From assembly GCF_020176715.1 (NCBI RefSeq), contig NZ_JAIVMF010000002.1:124001-188000 (forward strand): a DNA stretch of 64,000 nt, read 5' to 3'. The notes under the pieces are model-generated. The model was not told the origin of the DNA and did no database searches. It worked only from the letters and a program-made list of their open reading frames with translations. The DNA comes from Stappia stellulata (GTDB lineage Bacteria; Pseudomonadota; Alphaproteobacteria; Rhizobiales; Stappiaceae). Positions 43,502 through 52,352 of this stretch are shown one piece after another (the first letter of the stretch is position 1; each line of letters begins with the position of its first letter). The position numbers were made by a program, and so were the translations under genes.

Positions 43502-44670
43502 GCGCGGGTACGCGCGGCTTTCCCTTGCAGGAATACCGCACTCGCGTCGCGCGGGCGCAGACGGCGATGGCCGCTGCCGGACTGGATGCGCTGCTTCTCA
43601 CCAGCGAACCGGACGTGCGCTATTTCTCAGGTTTTCTGACGCGCTTCTGGGAAAGCCCGACGCGGCCCTGGTTCCTGGTGGTCCCGGCAAGCGGCGATCC
43701 GGTTGCCGTGATCCCCTCCATCGGCGCCAGCCTGATGGCGCAAACCTGGATCCAGGATATCCGAAGCTGGCGTTCGCCCGACCTGGAGGACGACGGCGTC
43801 TCGCTGCTGGCCGACACCCTGCGCGAGGTGGCGGGGGAAAGGGCGCGGATCGGACTGCCGATGGGGGCGGAGACCTCGCTGCGTATGCCTTTGGCCGACT
43901 TCAAGCGGCTGGAAGCGGCGCTCTCGCCGGTCGCGCTTGTCGGCGACGCCGGCATCCTGCGCGCGCTTCGCATCGTCAAGTCGCCGGCGGAGATCGCAAA
44001 GATCGAGACTGCCTGCCGGATCGCGGACCGCGCCTTTGCCCGGGTCGGAGAGATCGCCGGTGCGGGCGCGCGGCTCGACGAGGTGGCGCGGCGTTTCCAG
44101 ATGCTCTGTCTGGAAGAGGGGGCCGACTGGGTGCCCTATCTTGCCTGCCCCTGCGGGCCGGACGGATATTTCGACGTGATCTCGCCGGCCGACGGCCACG
44201 TCTTCGCGCCGGGCGATGTGCTGATGCTCGACACCGGCCTGGTGCACGACGGCTATTTCTGCGATTTCGACCGCAACTTCTCCATCAGCGCGCCGTCTCG
44301 CGACGTGCGCGCCGCGCATCGTCGGCTTCTCGAGGCCGTCGATGCCGCGATGGAGATCGCCCGTCCGGGTGTGAGCGCTGCGGATCTCTTCCACGCGATG
44401 GACGCGATCGTCACCGGCGGGCAGGGCGGCAGCGACACCGGGCGGCTCGGCCATGGTCTCGGGACCCAGCTCACCGAATGGCCCTCGCTGATCCCGCAGG
44501 ATCGCACGCGGATCGAGGCCGGCATGGTGCTGACGCTGGAACCCGGCATCGAGGTCTCGCCGGGACGCATCCTCGTCCATGAGGAAAACATCGTGATCGA
44601 GGCCGACGGCGCACGGTTTCTGTCCACCCGCGCCGATCCGGAGATTCTCTGCCTGGAGAGATCGGCGTGA
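43498..44670 (+). CDS. M24-family metallopeptidase-like hydrolase (Xaa-Pro/ectoine hydrolase fold)
   Basis: The protein has 390 residues. The C-terminal pita-bread domain keeps all metal ligands: the Asp of MLDTG, the Asp of CDFDRNF, the His of GHGLG, the Glu of TLEPG and the Glu of HEENIVI. The N-terminal creatinase-like domain is LLLTSEPDVRYFSGF. The family includes prolidases and ectoine hydrolase DoeA/EutD; the substrate is not fixed by sequence. ATGA overlaps the previous gene and GTGA the next. Confidence 0.87.
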   Translation: MSAGTRGFPLQEYRTRVARAQTAMAAAGLDALLLTSEPDVRYFSGFLTRFWESPTRPWFLVVPASGDPVAVIPSIGASLMAQTWIQDIRSWRSPDLEDDGVSLLADTLREVAGERARIGLPMGAETSLRMPLADFKRLEAALSPVALVGDAGILRALRIVKSPAEIAKIETACRIADRAFARVGEIAGAGARLDEVARRFQMLCLEEGADWVPYLACPCGPDGYFDVISPADGHVFAPGDVLMLDTGLVHDGYFCDFDRNFSISAPSRDVRAAHRRLLEAVDAAMEIARPGVSAADLFHAMDAIVTGGQGGSDTGRLGHGLGTQLTEWPSLIPQDRTRIEAGMVLTLEPGIEVSPGRILVHEENIVIEADGARFLSTRADPEILCLERSA

Positions 44671-45404
44671 CCGTGTTTTCCTTCGAGCTAGAGACGCCCG
44701 ATCCGGTGCGGCTGGGGCTGATCATCCTTCAGGCCGACGAGACCATCGAGCGCGATTTCCGGCGGCTCCTGCCCGTGGAGACTGCATGCCACGTCTCGCG
44801 GGTGCCGAGTGGACTTGAGGTGACGCAGGAGACGCTGCTTGCCATGCGGGCGCATCTGCCGAGCGCGGCGCGTCTCTTCCCCGACGCGCTTCGCTTCGAC
44901 GCGATCGGCTACGCCTGCACCTCCGGCGCCTCGGTGATCGGCAGCGCGCGTGTCGCCGAACTGGTGCGTGAGGGCGCGCAGGCGGAGGCGATCACCGATC
45001 CGGTGCAGGCGCTGATCGCCGCCTGCCGGGCCTGCGGCGTCACGCGGCTCGCCCTGCTGTCTCCCTACGTCGAGGACGTCTCCGACATGTTGCGTCAACG
45101 GCTTGCGGAGGGCGGGGTTGAGACGCCCGTCTTCGGCTCCTTCAACGTGGCGGAAGAGGCCAAGGTCGCGCGCATCGCGCCGGCCTCGGTGATCGATGCG
45201 GCCACCCTGCTTGGCGCCGATCCGTCGGTGGAGGCGGTGTTCCTGTCCTGCACCAACCTGCGCACGCTCGGTCTGCTGGAAGAGGTGGAGACGCGGATCG
45301 CAAAGCCGGTCTTCTCCAGCAATCTGGTGCTGGCCTGGCACTTGTGCCGGCTTTCCGGCGCACGGATGGTGCCGGGGTTCGGGCGGCTGTCAGAGGTTGC
45401 GTGA
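44667..45404 (+). CDS. Asp/Glu racemase-superfamily protein (maleate isomerase/EutA-like)
   Basis: The protein has 245 residues starting from GTG in a GTGA overlap. The two catalytic cysteine regions ACTSGASVIG and LSCTNLRTL are intact, as in maleate cis-trans isomerase, arylmalonate decarboxylase and EutA. It completes the three-gene unit with the lyase and M24 genes. Its 3' end overlaps the convergent methyltransferase by 15 bp. Confidence 0.86.
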   Translation: MTVFSFELETPDPVRLGLIILQADETIERDFRRLLPVETACHVSRVPSGLEVTQETLLAMRAHLPSAARLFPDALRFDAIGYACTSGASVIGSARVAELVREGAQAEAITDPVQALIAACRACGVTRLALLSPYVEDVSDMLRQRLAEGGVETPVFGSFNVAEEAKVARIAPASVIDAATLLGADPSVEAVFLSCTNLRTLGLLEEVETRIAKPVFSSNLVLAWHLCRLSGARMVPGFGRLSEVA

Positions 45405-46064
45405 GGCGGGCGCCGGAAGCTGCATCAGCGCGATGTCCTTGTCCGGGATGTCGCAGGACCAGCCGCGCGTGGCGGCGATGTGGCGCAGGGTCGTCTCCCG
45501 GTAGAAGACCACATGGGTCGGGTCGCGCCGGTAGCGCCAGCCGGCAAACTTCGCGTCGTCGGTTTGAAACAGCGTCATGACGCCAAGCAGCCCGTCCGGA
45601 CGCAGGAGTTTGCCCATGCGGTCGAATTCCGCGAAGGGCGCGTGGAAGTGTTCCGCCGTTTCCGTGCAGGTCACGAAATCATAGGTCGTTTGCAGGACCG
45701 CCGGATCGTCGTGAAAGAAGGGATCGTAGAGCGCCACCTCATGTCCCGCCTCGCGCAGGATTGCCGCCAGCGCCGACCCCGGCCCGCTGCCGTAGTCGAG
45801 GCCGCTGGAGCCGGGCGAAAGCCGCGCCATCAGCGGGGCTGCGAGCCGCATCATGAACCGCCGGTAGCCCGGATCGTCGGGGGCGTTTTCATGGGTCAGG
45901 TAGTGGGCGCGTTCCGCGTCTGCCGACAAGAAGTGCCGGGGATCGAGAAAGGTCGCCTCGCAGGTGGCGCAGCGCCAATAGGTCAGTCCGTCGATGGGGG
46001 CGAGCGCGTGAACGGCGGCGTTCCGGCACACCGGGCAGGCGTCAGGCTGCATGTGTGCTGTCAT
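45390..46064 (-). CDS. SAM methyltransferase with N-terminal zinc ribbon
   Basis: The protein has 224 residues from ATG 46064 (ATGA with the upstream gene). An N-terminal zinc-ribbon pair (CPVC...CATC) precedes a class I methyltransferase core: LDYGSGPGSALAAIL, ALYDPFF and CTETAEHF. The C-methyltransferase-like layout is seen in sugar- and small-molecule-modifying enzymes. The substrate is unknown. It is the last gene of the long minus-strand operon. Confidence 0.85.
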   Translation of the reverse strand: MTAHMQPDACPVCRNAAVHALAPIDGLTYWRCATCEATFLDPRHFLSADAERAHYLTHENAPDDPGYRRFMMRLAAPLMARLSPGSSGLDYGSGPGSALAAILREAGHEVALYDPFFHDDPAVLQTTYDFVTCTETAEHFHAPFAEFDRMGKLLRPDGLLGVMTLFQTDDAKFAGWRYRRDPTHVVFYRETTLRHIAATRGWSCDIPDKDIALMQLPAPASRNL

Positions 46065-46780
46065 CCGCCTTTGCGCGCCAGATAGACGGTCTGGGTGAAG
46101 GGCTTGTCCTGCAGCGGGTTGTGGAAGGTCACCGGCTCCGCCCAGGCCTCGGCGAAGACGCTCTTCAGCCGCTCCGTGAAGCCATCGTCCTCGCGCGCGT
46201 CCGACCACAGGCCGAAGATGCCGCCGGGCTTCAAATGGCCGGCGAGGGCGGTGAGGCCGGGCGTCGCGTAGAAGGAGGTGCTGCGCTCGTCGAGCAAGGC
46301 ATCGGGCGTGTGATCGATGTCGACCAGGATCGCGTCGAGTTGGCGGGCAGGGCGTTCGCCCTCGAACCCGGTCGCTCCCTGTGCAAGGGCGAAGAAATCG
46401 CCCTGCACCAGCCGGCAGCGGGCGTCAGCGGTCAACTCCGCGCCGAGCGGCAGCAGCCCTTCGCGGTGCCAGTCGAGCACGGGTTCGAGCATTTCCACGA
46501 CGGCGAGCGAGCCGAGGCGCGGATGGTCGAGGGCGGCCTTGGCGGTGTAGCCGAGGCCCAAGCCGCCGACCACGACATCGAGCGCCTCGCCGGTGCAGGC
46601 GTCGAGCCCCAGTTGCGCCAGCGCGATCTCCGACGCGGTGAACAGGCTCGACATCAGGTGCTCGTCGCCGAGGATGATCTCGAAGACGTCGACGTCGAGC
46701 GCAAGCAGGCGCCGCCGGCGCAGCGCCAGCGCGCCGATGGGGGTGGGCCGGTAATCCAGTTCTTCAAACAATGCGCTCAC
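46061..46780 (-). CDS. Spermidine-synthase-like protein
   Basis: The protein has 239 residues from GTG 46780 (GGGAG upstream); an ATG at 46813 gives 11 more residues. The core has the spermidine synthase fold: LGDEHLMSSLFTASEIALAQLGLDACTG, DVVVGGLGLGYTAKAAL, LVVEMLEPVLDWHR and LDAILVDIDHTPD. The usual GGGDG loop reads GGLGL, so it may be a methyltransferase-like relative rather than a true aminopropyltransferase. Confidence 0.75.
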   Translation of the reverse strand: MSALFEELDYRPTPIGALALRRRRLLALDVDVFEIILGDEHLMSSLFTASEIALAQLGLDACTGEALDVVVGGLGLGYTAKAALDHPRLGSLAVVEMLEPVLDWHREGLLPLGAELTADARCRLVQGDFFALAQGATGFEGERPARQLDAILVDIDHTPDALLDERSTSFYATPGLTALAGHLKPGGIFGLWSDAREDDGFTERLKSVFAEAWAEPVTFHNPLQDKPFTQTVYLARKGG

Positions 46781-46883
46781 GCTTGGGCTCCCTGACGGTC
46801 TCGACCCATGCATGCTGTGCGCGCAGGCCGTCCCCCTTATCGGCGCTTCGACGGAGGGGAGCAACCCGTGGGAGAGGACGCCG

Positions 46884-47657
46884 TCAGCGCGCCAGCCAGC
46901 CGCCATCGACGATCAATGTGGTGCCGTGGATGAACCGTGCGGCGCGACTTGCAAGAAACACGACCGGGTCGGCGATCTCTTCCGGCGTGCCCCAACGCCC
47001 GGCCGGCACGCGGGCAAGGATCGCGGCTTCGCGGTCCCGGTCGTCCCTGAGGGCTGCGGTGTTGTCGGTCTGGACATAGCCCGGCGCGACGGCATTGACG
47101 TTGACGCCGGAGGCCGCCCATTCGTTGGCGAAGGACCTCACCAGATTGGCGACCGCGCCCTTGGTGGCGGCATAGCCCGGAACGGTGAGCCCGCCCTGAA
47201 AGCTGAGCACGGAGCCGAGAAAGACGATCTTGCCGTGCCCGCGCGCCACCATCTTTGCGCCGAGGTCCCGGGCGAGCTGGAACGGGGCGGTGAGATTGAC
47301 GGCGAGCACGTCGTCCCAGTCGGCGTCGGAGTGATCGCCAAGCGGGGCGCGGCGGATGATGCCGGCGTTGTTCACCAGAATGTCGATTTTCTCGCCCGCC
47401 TCATCCAGTCTGGCAATCAGGCCCGCAACGGCATCGTGCTCCGCGAGATCCGCGCGGTAGTGGCGAAAGCGTCGTCCGTGCGCGCGCACGGCTTCGCCCG
47501 TTTCGCCGCCGTCGTCTGGAAGACTGGTGCTGACACCGACGACATCCGATCCGGCTCGCGCGAGCGCCACGGAAATGGCGCGCCCGATCCCCCGGCTGCA
47601 CCCGGTGACAAGCGCGGTGCGTCCCGAAAGGTCGAAGGCAGCGGCTGGGTCCGTCAT
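46884..47657 (-). CDS. kduD: SDR oxidoreductase, KduD-like
   Basis: The protein has 257 residues. The NAD motif is TGCSRGIG, with NNAGI and the catalytic YAATK. The C-terminal pattern NEWAASGVNVNAVAPGYVQT, RVPAGRWGTPEEI and VDGGWLAR closely matches 2-dehydro-3-deoxy-D-gluconate 5-dehydrogenase. That enzyme reduces a keto sugar acid from uronate breakdown. The gene name is by family likeness; the substrate may differ here. Confidence 0.8.
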   Translation of the reverse strand: MTDPAAAFDLSGRTALVTGCSRGIGRAISVALARAGSDVVGVSTSLPDDGGETGEAVRAHGRRFRHYRADLAEHDAVAGLIARLDEAGEKIDILVNNAGIIRRAPLGDHSDADWDDVLAVNLTAPFQLARDLGAKMVARGHGKIVFLGSVLSFQGGLTVPGYAATKGAVANLVRSFANEWAASGVNVNAVAPGYVQTDNTAALRDDRDREAAILARVPAGRWGTPEEIADPVVFLASRAARFIHGTTLIVDGGWLAR

Positions 47658-47659
47658 GA

Positions 47660-48568
47660 TCAGCTTGCCCCGGCGAGAAGGCTTGCCAGCACCAGCCGGC
47701 GCGGATCGCCGAGTAGGGCCGCATAACGGGTCAGGAAACGGGCTGCGTCCGCGCCGTTGAGCACGCGGTGATCGTAGCTCAGATCAAGCGGGACCATGGC
47801 AACGGGCGTCCAGTCGCCGTCTTCCCAGACCGGCACCGTCTCCATCCGCGTCAGGCCGAGGATCGCGAGTTCCGGCGGGTTGACGATCGGGGTGAAGGCC
47901 GTGCCGCCGATCCCGCCGAGGCTGGAGATCGACATCGACGCGCCCCCCATTTCCTCCGAGCGGATCTTTCGCGCCTGCGCACGTGCCGCGAGATCGGAGA
48001 TCTCCTCCGCGATCCGCCACAGGCCCTTGCGGTCGGCATCGCGGATGACGGGGACCATCAGCCCGTGCGGCGTGTCGACGGCGATGCCGATATGCACGAA
48101 GTGCTTGGAAATCAGCGTTTCGCCGTCTGCCGAGAGCGATGCGTTGAAACGCGGGAATTCCCGCAGGCAGTGCGCCAGCGCCTTGACGTGGAAGGCTAGT
48201 GCGGTGAGCCGGGTGCCGCGCTCCTGCGCCTCCGCCTTGAGGCTTGAGCGGAAGGCCTCGAGCGCGCGCATGTCGGCACGGTCGTGATGGGTCACCTGCG
48301 GGATCATCGCGTTGGCGGCACCCAGGTTTCCGGCGGCCACCTGCGCCATGCGCGAAAGCGGTTCCTCGCTCACCGGGCCATAGGCCGCGTGGTCGACGTT
48401 CCAATATCGGCTGTGGTCGGTCGCGGGTGCAGCGGTCTCGCCGCTCAGATGCCAGTCGACATCCTCGCGTGCGAGCGTGTTGCGGCCGGTCGCGGCCCCC
48501 AGGGCGTCGAGATCGACCCCCTGCTGGCGGGCGTAGGCGCGGGTCGAGGGAGAGGCATTGACGGACAT
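47660..48568 (-). CDS. 2-oxoacid dehydrogenase E2 catalytic half (subunit-binding plus acyltransferase domains)
   Basis: The protein has 302 residues. A peripheral subunit-binding domain at the start (PSTRAYARQQGVDLDAL) is followed by a linker and an acyltransferase domain with the active-site motif DHRVLNG (His267, Asn271), as in E2 of pyruvate dehydrogenase. There is no lipoyl domain. The lipoyl domains are in a separate gene at 50037-51356, with the aldehyde dehydrogenase gene in between. Confidence 0.87.
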   Translation of the reverse strand: MSVNASPSTRAYARQQGVDLDALGAATGRNTLAREDVDWHLSGETAAPATDHSRYWNVDHAAYGPVSEEPLSRMAQVAAGNLGAANAMIPQVTHHDRADMRALEAFRSSLKAEAQERGTRLTALAFHVKALAHCLREFPRFNASLSADGETLISKHFVHIGIAVDTPHGLMVPVIRDADRKGLWRIAEEISDLAARAQARKIRSEEMGGASMSISSLGGIGGTAFTPIVNPPELAILGLTRMETVPVWEDGDWTPVAMVPLDLSYDHRVLNGADAARFLTRYAALLGDPRRLVLASLLAGAS

Positions 48569-48577
48569 TTGGGCCTC

Positions 48578-50008
48578 CTACCAGCTTGCGGAAATATATT
48601 GGGTTTCCATGAACTCCAGCATGCCCTCGTGGCCGCCCTCGCGGCCGAGACCGGATTGCTTCACGCCGCCAAAGGGGGCGGCCGGGTCGGAGACCAGCCC
48701 GCGGTTGAGGCCGACCATGCCGTATTCCAGCCGTTCGCAGACCTGCAGCGCCCGCTTCATGTCTTCTGAGAACACATAGGCGACAAGGCCGTATTCGGTC
48801 GCATTGGCGCGTCGGATGACATCCTCCTGGTCGGTGAAAGTCTGGATCGCCGCCACGGGACCGAAGATCTCGTCATGCACGCAGTCGGCGGTTTCAGGCA
48901 CATTGGACAGGACCGTCGGCGGATAGAAGAAGCCCTTGCCCTCCGGCGCCTTGCCGCCAAGCTCGAGCGTTGCGCCCTTCCTCACCGCGTCCTCGACGAA
49001 TTCCGCCACCTTGTCGCGGGTTTCCGCGTTGACCAGCGGGCCGACATCCACGCCGTCCTCGATGCCGTTGCCGAGCTTCAGCTTGCGCATGGCCGCGACG
49101 TATTTGTCGGTGAAGGCCTTGGCGACACTCTCGTGAACGTAGAAGCGGTTTGCGGCCGTGCAGGCCTCGCCGAGATTGCGCATCTTGGCGAGCATCGCGC
49201 CTTCCACCGCAACGTCGAGATCGGCATCCTCGAAGACGATGAGCGGGGCGTTTCCGCCAAGCTCCATCGCCGGCTTCAGCACCTGGTCGGCGGCGGAATG
49301 CAGCAGCTTGCGCCCGACCTGAGTCGAACCGGTGAAGGAGATCACCCGCACGCGCGGGTCGTGCAGCATGTGGTCGACCAGCGCGCCGGTGCGGCGCGAG
49401 GGCAGCACGTTCACGAGCCCCTTGGGCACGCCGGCCTCCTCCAGAAGCGGCATCAGCGCCAGCATCGTCAGCGGCGTTTCGGAGGCCGGCTTGATGATCA
49501 CCGGGCAGCCGGCGGCAAGTGCCGGGGCGATCTTGCGGGTCCCCATCGCGGCCGGGTAGTTCCATGGCGTGACCAGCACAGCGATTCCGGCCGGCTTGTG
49601 CTGCACGAGAATGCGCGCGCCGGACGCCGGCGCATGGGTGATCATCCCGTCGGCGCGCACGGCTTCTTCCGCGAACCAGCGGAAGAACTCCGCCGCATAG
49701 GTCGCCTCGCCGATGGCGTCGCCGCGCGCTTTGCCGTTTTCCAGCGTGATCAGCCGCGCGAAATCCTCGATGCGCGCGGTCATCAGCTCCCAGGCCTTGC
49801 GCAGGACTTCGGAGCGCTGGCGCGGCGTGTAGCCGGCCCATTCCGCGAAAGCGGCTTCGGCTGCATCGAGCGCGGCATCCGCATCCGCGATCTCGGCCGA
49901 GGCAACGGAGGCCAGAACCTCCTCGGTCGCCGGATTGATGACGTCGAAACGGACGTTTTCGGCGCCGGGGCGCCAGTCGCCGTTGATGTAGAGATCGGTG
50001 TAGTCCAT
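48578..50008 (-). CDS. NAD(P)-dependent aldehyde dehydrogenase (succinate-semialdehyde-type)
   Basis: The protein has 476 residues from Met at 50008 (GGAGG 5 nt before). Key motifs: PWNYPAAMGTRKIAPALAAG, FTGSTQVGR, the general-base Glu in MELGGNAP and the catalytic Cys in GEACTAANR. It oxidises an aldehyde to an acid. It sits between the two E2 genes of the dehydrogenase complex, so it may act on an aldehyde made in this pathway. Confidence 0.9.
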   Translation of the reverse strand: MDYTDLYINGDWRPGAENVRFDVINPATEEVLASVASAEIADADAALDAAEAAFAEWAGYTPRQRSEVLRKAWELMTARIEDFARLITLENGKARGDAIGEATYAAEFFRWFAEEAVRADGMITHAPASGARILVQHKPAGIAVLVTPWNYPAAMGTRKIAPALAAGCPVIIKPASETPLTMLALMPLLEEAGVPKGLVNVLPSRRTGALVDHMLHDPRVRVISFTGSTQVGRKLLHSAADQVLKPAMELGGNAPLIVFEDADLDVAVEGAMLAKMRNLGEACTAANRFYVHESVAKAFTDKYVAAMRKLKLGNGIEDGVDVGPLVNAETRDKVAEFVEDAVRKGATLELGGKAPEGKGFFYPPTVLSNVPETADCVHDEIFGPVAAIQTFTDQEDVIRRANATEYGLVAYVFSEDMKRALQVCERLEYGMVGLNRGLVSDPAAPFGGVKQSGLGREGGHEGMLEFMETQYISASW

Positions 50009-50036
50009 CGGGACCTCCAAAGGTCGGAACCAGAAA

Positions 50037-51356
50037 TCAGAGAAGGTGACGCAAGGGATCCTCAAGCCGCCCGGCAAAACCGGAGACGAGCAGGATCGCC
50101 GCGCGTGCGTCGAGGTGGCCGGCGGCGCATTCGAGCGTCAGCGTCAGCGTTTCATCCGCCTGCACAAGCGTGAGAACGGGTGCCGCCTCCGCGCCCATGC
50201 GCAATCCGCTGAGCGACGAACTGCGGAGATCGCGAAGGATCAGGTCCGGTTCGCCGGTCGTCGCATCGTCCTCAGCCGCCTCGGGGAAGCGTTTCAGGCC
50301 GTGGAGCGTTTCCACATCGACGACGGGCGCTGCCGGGCCTCCGGTTGCGCGCAGGCTTGCGCCGGCGAAACCCGCCAGCAGCGCCGATTGATCGAGCGCC
50401 CCGTCCGCTTCCTCTCGCGCCCATGCGAGGAAACGGGAAAGCCCCTCGGCGGGCAGGCGTGCCGACAGATGCCGGGCCGCCGCCGCTTCGGGGGAGGCCG
50501 CCGCTTGCGTCCCGCGCGCCGGCATTGCCCGGAGCGTCTCGAGATCGCGGACATGATAGGGCTGCTGGTGTCCCGCGTCCGCCAGTCGGGTCAGGTCGAG
50601 ACCTTCCGCCAGTGCCAGCCGCCGCGCCTTCGGCGAGGCGAGAATGACGCCCTCGACGGAGGCCGCCTTGACCGGTGCGGGCGCAGGTTTGGCGGGTGCC
50701 GCGGCCTCTGTCTTCGGAGCCTGGTCCTTTGACGCTGTCGCGGGCTTTGCGTTTGTCGGGGCGCTTCGGCGTTGCGGGTCGGCGGGCTTTCCCGCCGAAA
50801 TGATCGCCACGCTCTCGCCAACCGGCACAGTGTCGCCGGCTTCCGCCAGAAGCGCCGCGACGAAGCCGTCGTGCCCGGCGGGAACCTCCATCGTGCTCTT
50901 GTCGGTCTCCACCTCGAAGAGCACGTCGTCGGCTGCAACCGTATCGCCGGGCGCCTTGGCCCATGCGACAAGCAGGCCGGTGTCCTGGGCCATGCCAAGT
51001 GCCGGCATGATCACCGATTTTCCTTCGGGTATATCCGCCGGCGCAGGCTCGTCTTCGGCCTGCGACGGGCTTTCGGCTGCCGTAGCCGGCGCCGGCGCGT
51101 CTTCCTCGGCCGCATCGGCGGTCTCGGCGATCACCGCGACCACATTGCCGACCGGCACATTGTCGCCGGCAGCGGCCGTGACCCTGGTCAGAAAGCCGTC
51201 GGCCTGCGCCTCGACCTCCATGGTCGCCTTGTCGGTCTCCACCTCCATCAGCGCATCGCCGGCCTTGATGGCGTCGCCGGGGCTCTTCAGCCAGGAGACG
51301 ATCAGGCCTGAGTCCTGCGCCATGCCGAGAGCCGGCATGATGACGTCATGCGGCAT
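50037..51356 (-). CDS. Lipoyl-bearing E2 component with two lipoyl domains and a degenerate C-terminus
   Basis: The protein has 439 residues. Two lipoyl domains carry Lys43 (ETDKATME) and Lys153 (ETDKSTME). A Pro/Ala linker and a subunit-binding domain (SPKARRLALAEGLDLTRL) follow. The remaining 170 residues resemble a shrunken acyltransferase domain without HRxxxG. It would swing acyl groups for the E1 proteins encoded upstream, with the acyl transfer done by the separate E2 at 47660. Confidence 0.87.
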   Translation of the reverse strand: MPHDVIMPALGMAQDSGLIVSWLKSPGDAIKAGDALMEVETDKATMEVEAQADGFLTRVTAAAGDNVPVGNVVAVIAETADAAEEDAPAPATAAESPSQAEDEPAPADIPEGKSVIMPALGMAQDTGLLVAWAKAPGDTVAADDVLFEVETDKSTMEVPAGHDGFVAALLAEAGDTVPVGESVAIISAGKPADPQRRSAPTNAKPATASKDQAPKTEAAAPAKPAPAPVKAASVEGVILASPKARRLALAEGLDLTRLADAGHQQPYHVRDLETLRAMPARGTQAAASPEAAAARHLSARLPAEGLSRFLAWAREEADGALDQSALLAGFAGASLRATGGPAAPVVDVETLHGLKRFPEAAEDDATTGEPDLILRDLRSSSLSGLRMGAEAAPVLTLVQADETLTLTLECAAGHLDARAAILLVSGFAGRLEDPLRHLL

Positions 51357-52341
51357 GGATCATCTCCCCGGCGACCAGCCTGCGGGCCATGGCCGTCACC
51401 TTTTCCACCGTCGGGACGGTGAGATCCTCAAGCGCCGGCGAGAAGGGCACCGGCACATCCATCGCGCCCATGCGCACCACCGGCGCGTCGAGATGATAGA
51501 AGGCCTTTTCGTTCAGCCGGCTGGCGATCTCGCCGGTGATCCCGTAGCTCTGGTGGCCCTCGTCGATGACGATCGCGCGCGAGGTCTTCTTGACCGAGCG
51601 CAGCAGCGTCTCCTCGTCGAGCGGCACGATGGTGCGCGGGTCGATCACCTCCGCCTCGATGCCCTCTTTTGCCAGCGCTTCGGCGGCGGCCTCGGCAACC
51701 TGCACCATGGAGGAGGTGCCGATCAGCGTGATGTCCTTGCCCTGGCGCTTCACGTTGGCCTCGCCGAAGGGGATCAGATACTCCTCCTCCGGCACGGGCG
51801 CCTTGTCCTGGTACATCAGCTTGTCTTCGAAGATGACGACCGGGTTGTTGTCGCGGATCGCGGTCTTCATCAGCCCCTTGGCCTCATAGGCGGAGGAGGG
51901 GAGCGCGACCTTCAGGCCCGGGATATGCGCGACCAGCGCATGGAGCGACTGCGAGTGCTGGGCGGCGGAGCGGCGCGTTGCGCCAAGGTTGGTGCGCAGC
52001 ACCATCGGCACGTTCAGCTTGCCGCCGGACATGTAATAGGCCTTGGCTGCCTGGTTGCAGAGCTGGTCCATGATCAGGAACAGGAAGTCGCCGAACATCA
52101 GGTCGACGATCGGGCGCGAGCCGGTCAATGCCGCGCCCACCGCAATGCCGGTGAAGCCCGGCTCGGAAATCGGCGTGTCGATCACGCGCTCGGTGCCGAA
52201 TTCCTCCACGAGGCCCGACAGCACCTTGAAGGGCGTGCCCGCTTCCGCGACATCCTCGCCGAGCAGGAAAATGGTCTCGTCGCGGCGCATTTCCTCGGCG
52301 ATGGCTTCGTTCACCGCCTTCGACAGGGTGATCTCTCTCAT
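51346..52341 (-). CDS. 2-oxoacid/acetoin dehydrogenase E1 beta subunit
   Basis: The protein has 331 residues from ATG 52341. The transketolase-like fold has FLLGEDVAEAGTPFKV, RVIDTPISEPGFTGIAVGAAL, and a C-terminal transketolase domain (VIDPRTIVPLDEETLL). With the alpha subunit it decarboxylates a 2-oxoacid or cleaves acetoin and passes the acyl group to lipoyl-E2. Confidence 0.92.
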   Translation of the reverse strand: MREITLSKAVNEAIAEEMRRDETIFLLGEDVAEAGTPFKVLSGLVEEFGTERVIDTPISEPGFTGIAVGAALTGSRPIVDLMFGDFLFLIMDQLCNQAAKAYYMSGGKLNVPMVLRTNLGATRRSAAQHSQSLHALVAHIPGLKVALPSSAYEAKGLMKTAIRDNNPVVIFEDKLMYQDKAPVPEEEYLIPFGEANVKRQGKDITLIGTSSMVQVAEAAAEALAKEGIEAEVIDPRTIVPLDEETLLRSVKKTSRAIVIDEGHQSYGITGEIASRLNEKAFYHLDAPVVRMGAMDVPVPFSPALEDLTVPTVEKVTAMARRLVAGEMIHAA

Positions 52342-52352
52342 CTCGCGCCTCC

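Noticed and set aside
42431-45404. A complete ectoine degradation operon
   Set aside because: EutC, EutE/DoeB and an ectoine-type regulator or importer are not adjacent; only the three family members are seen.
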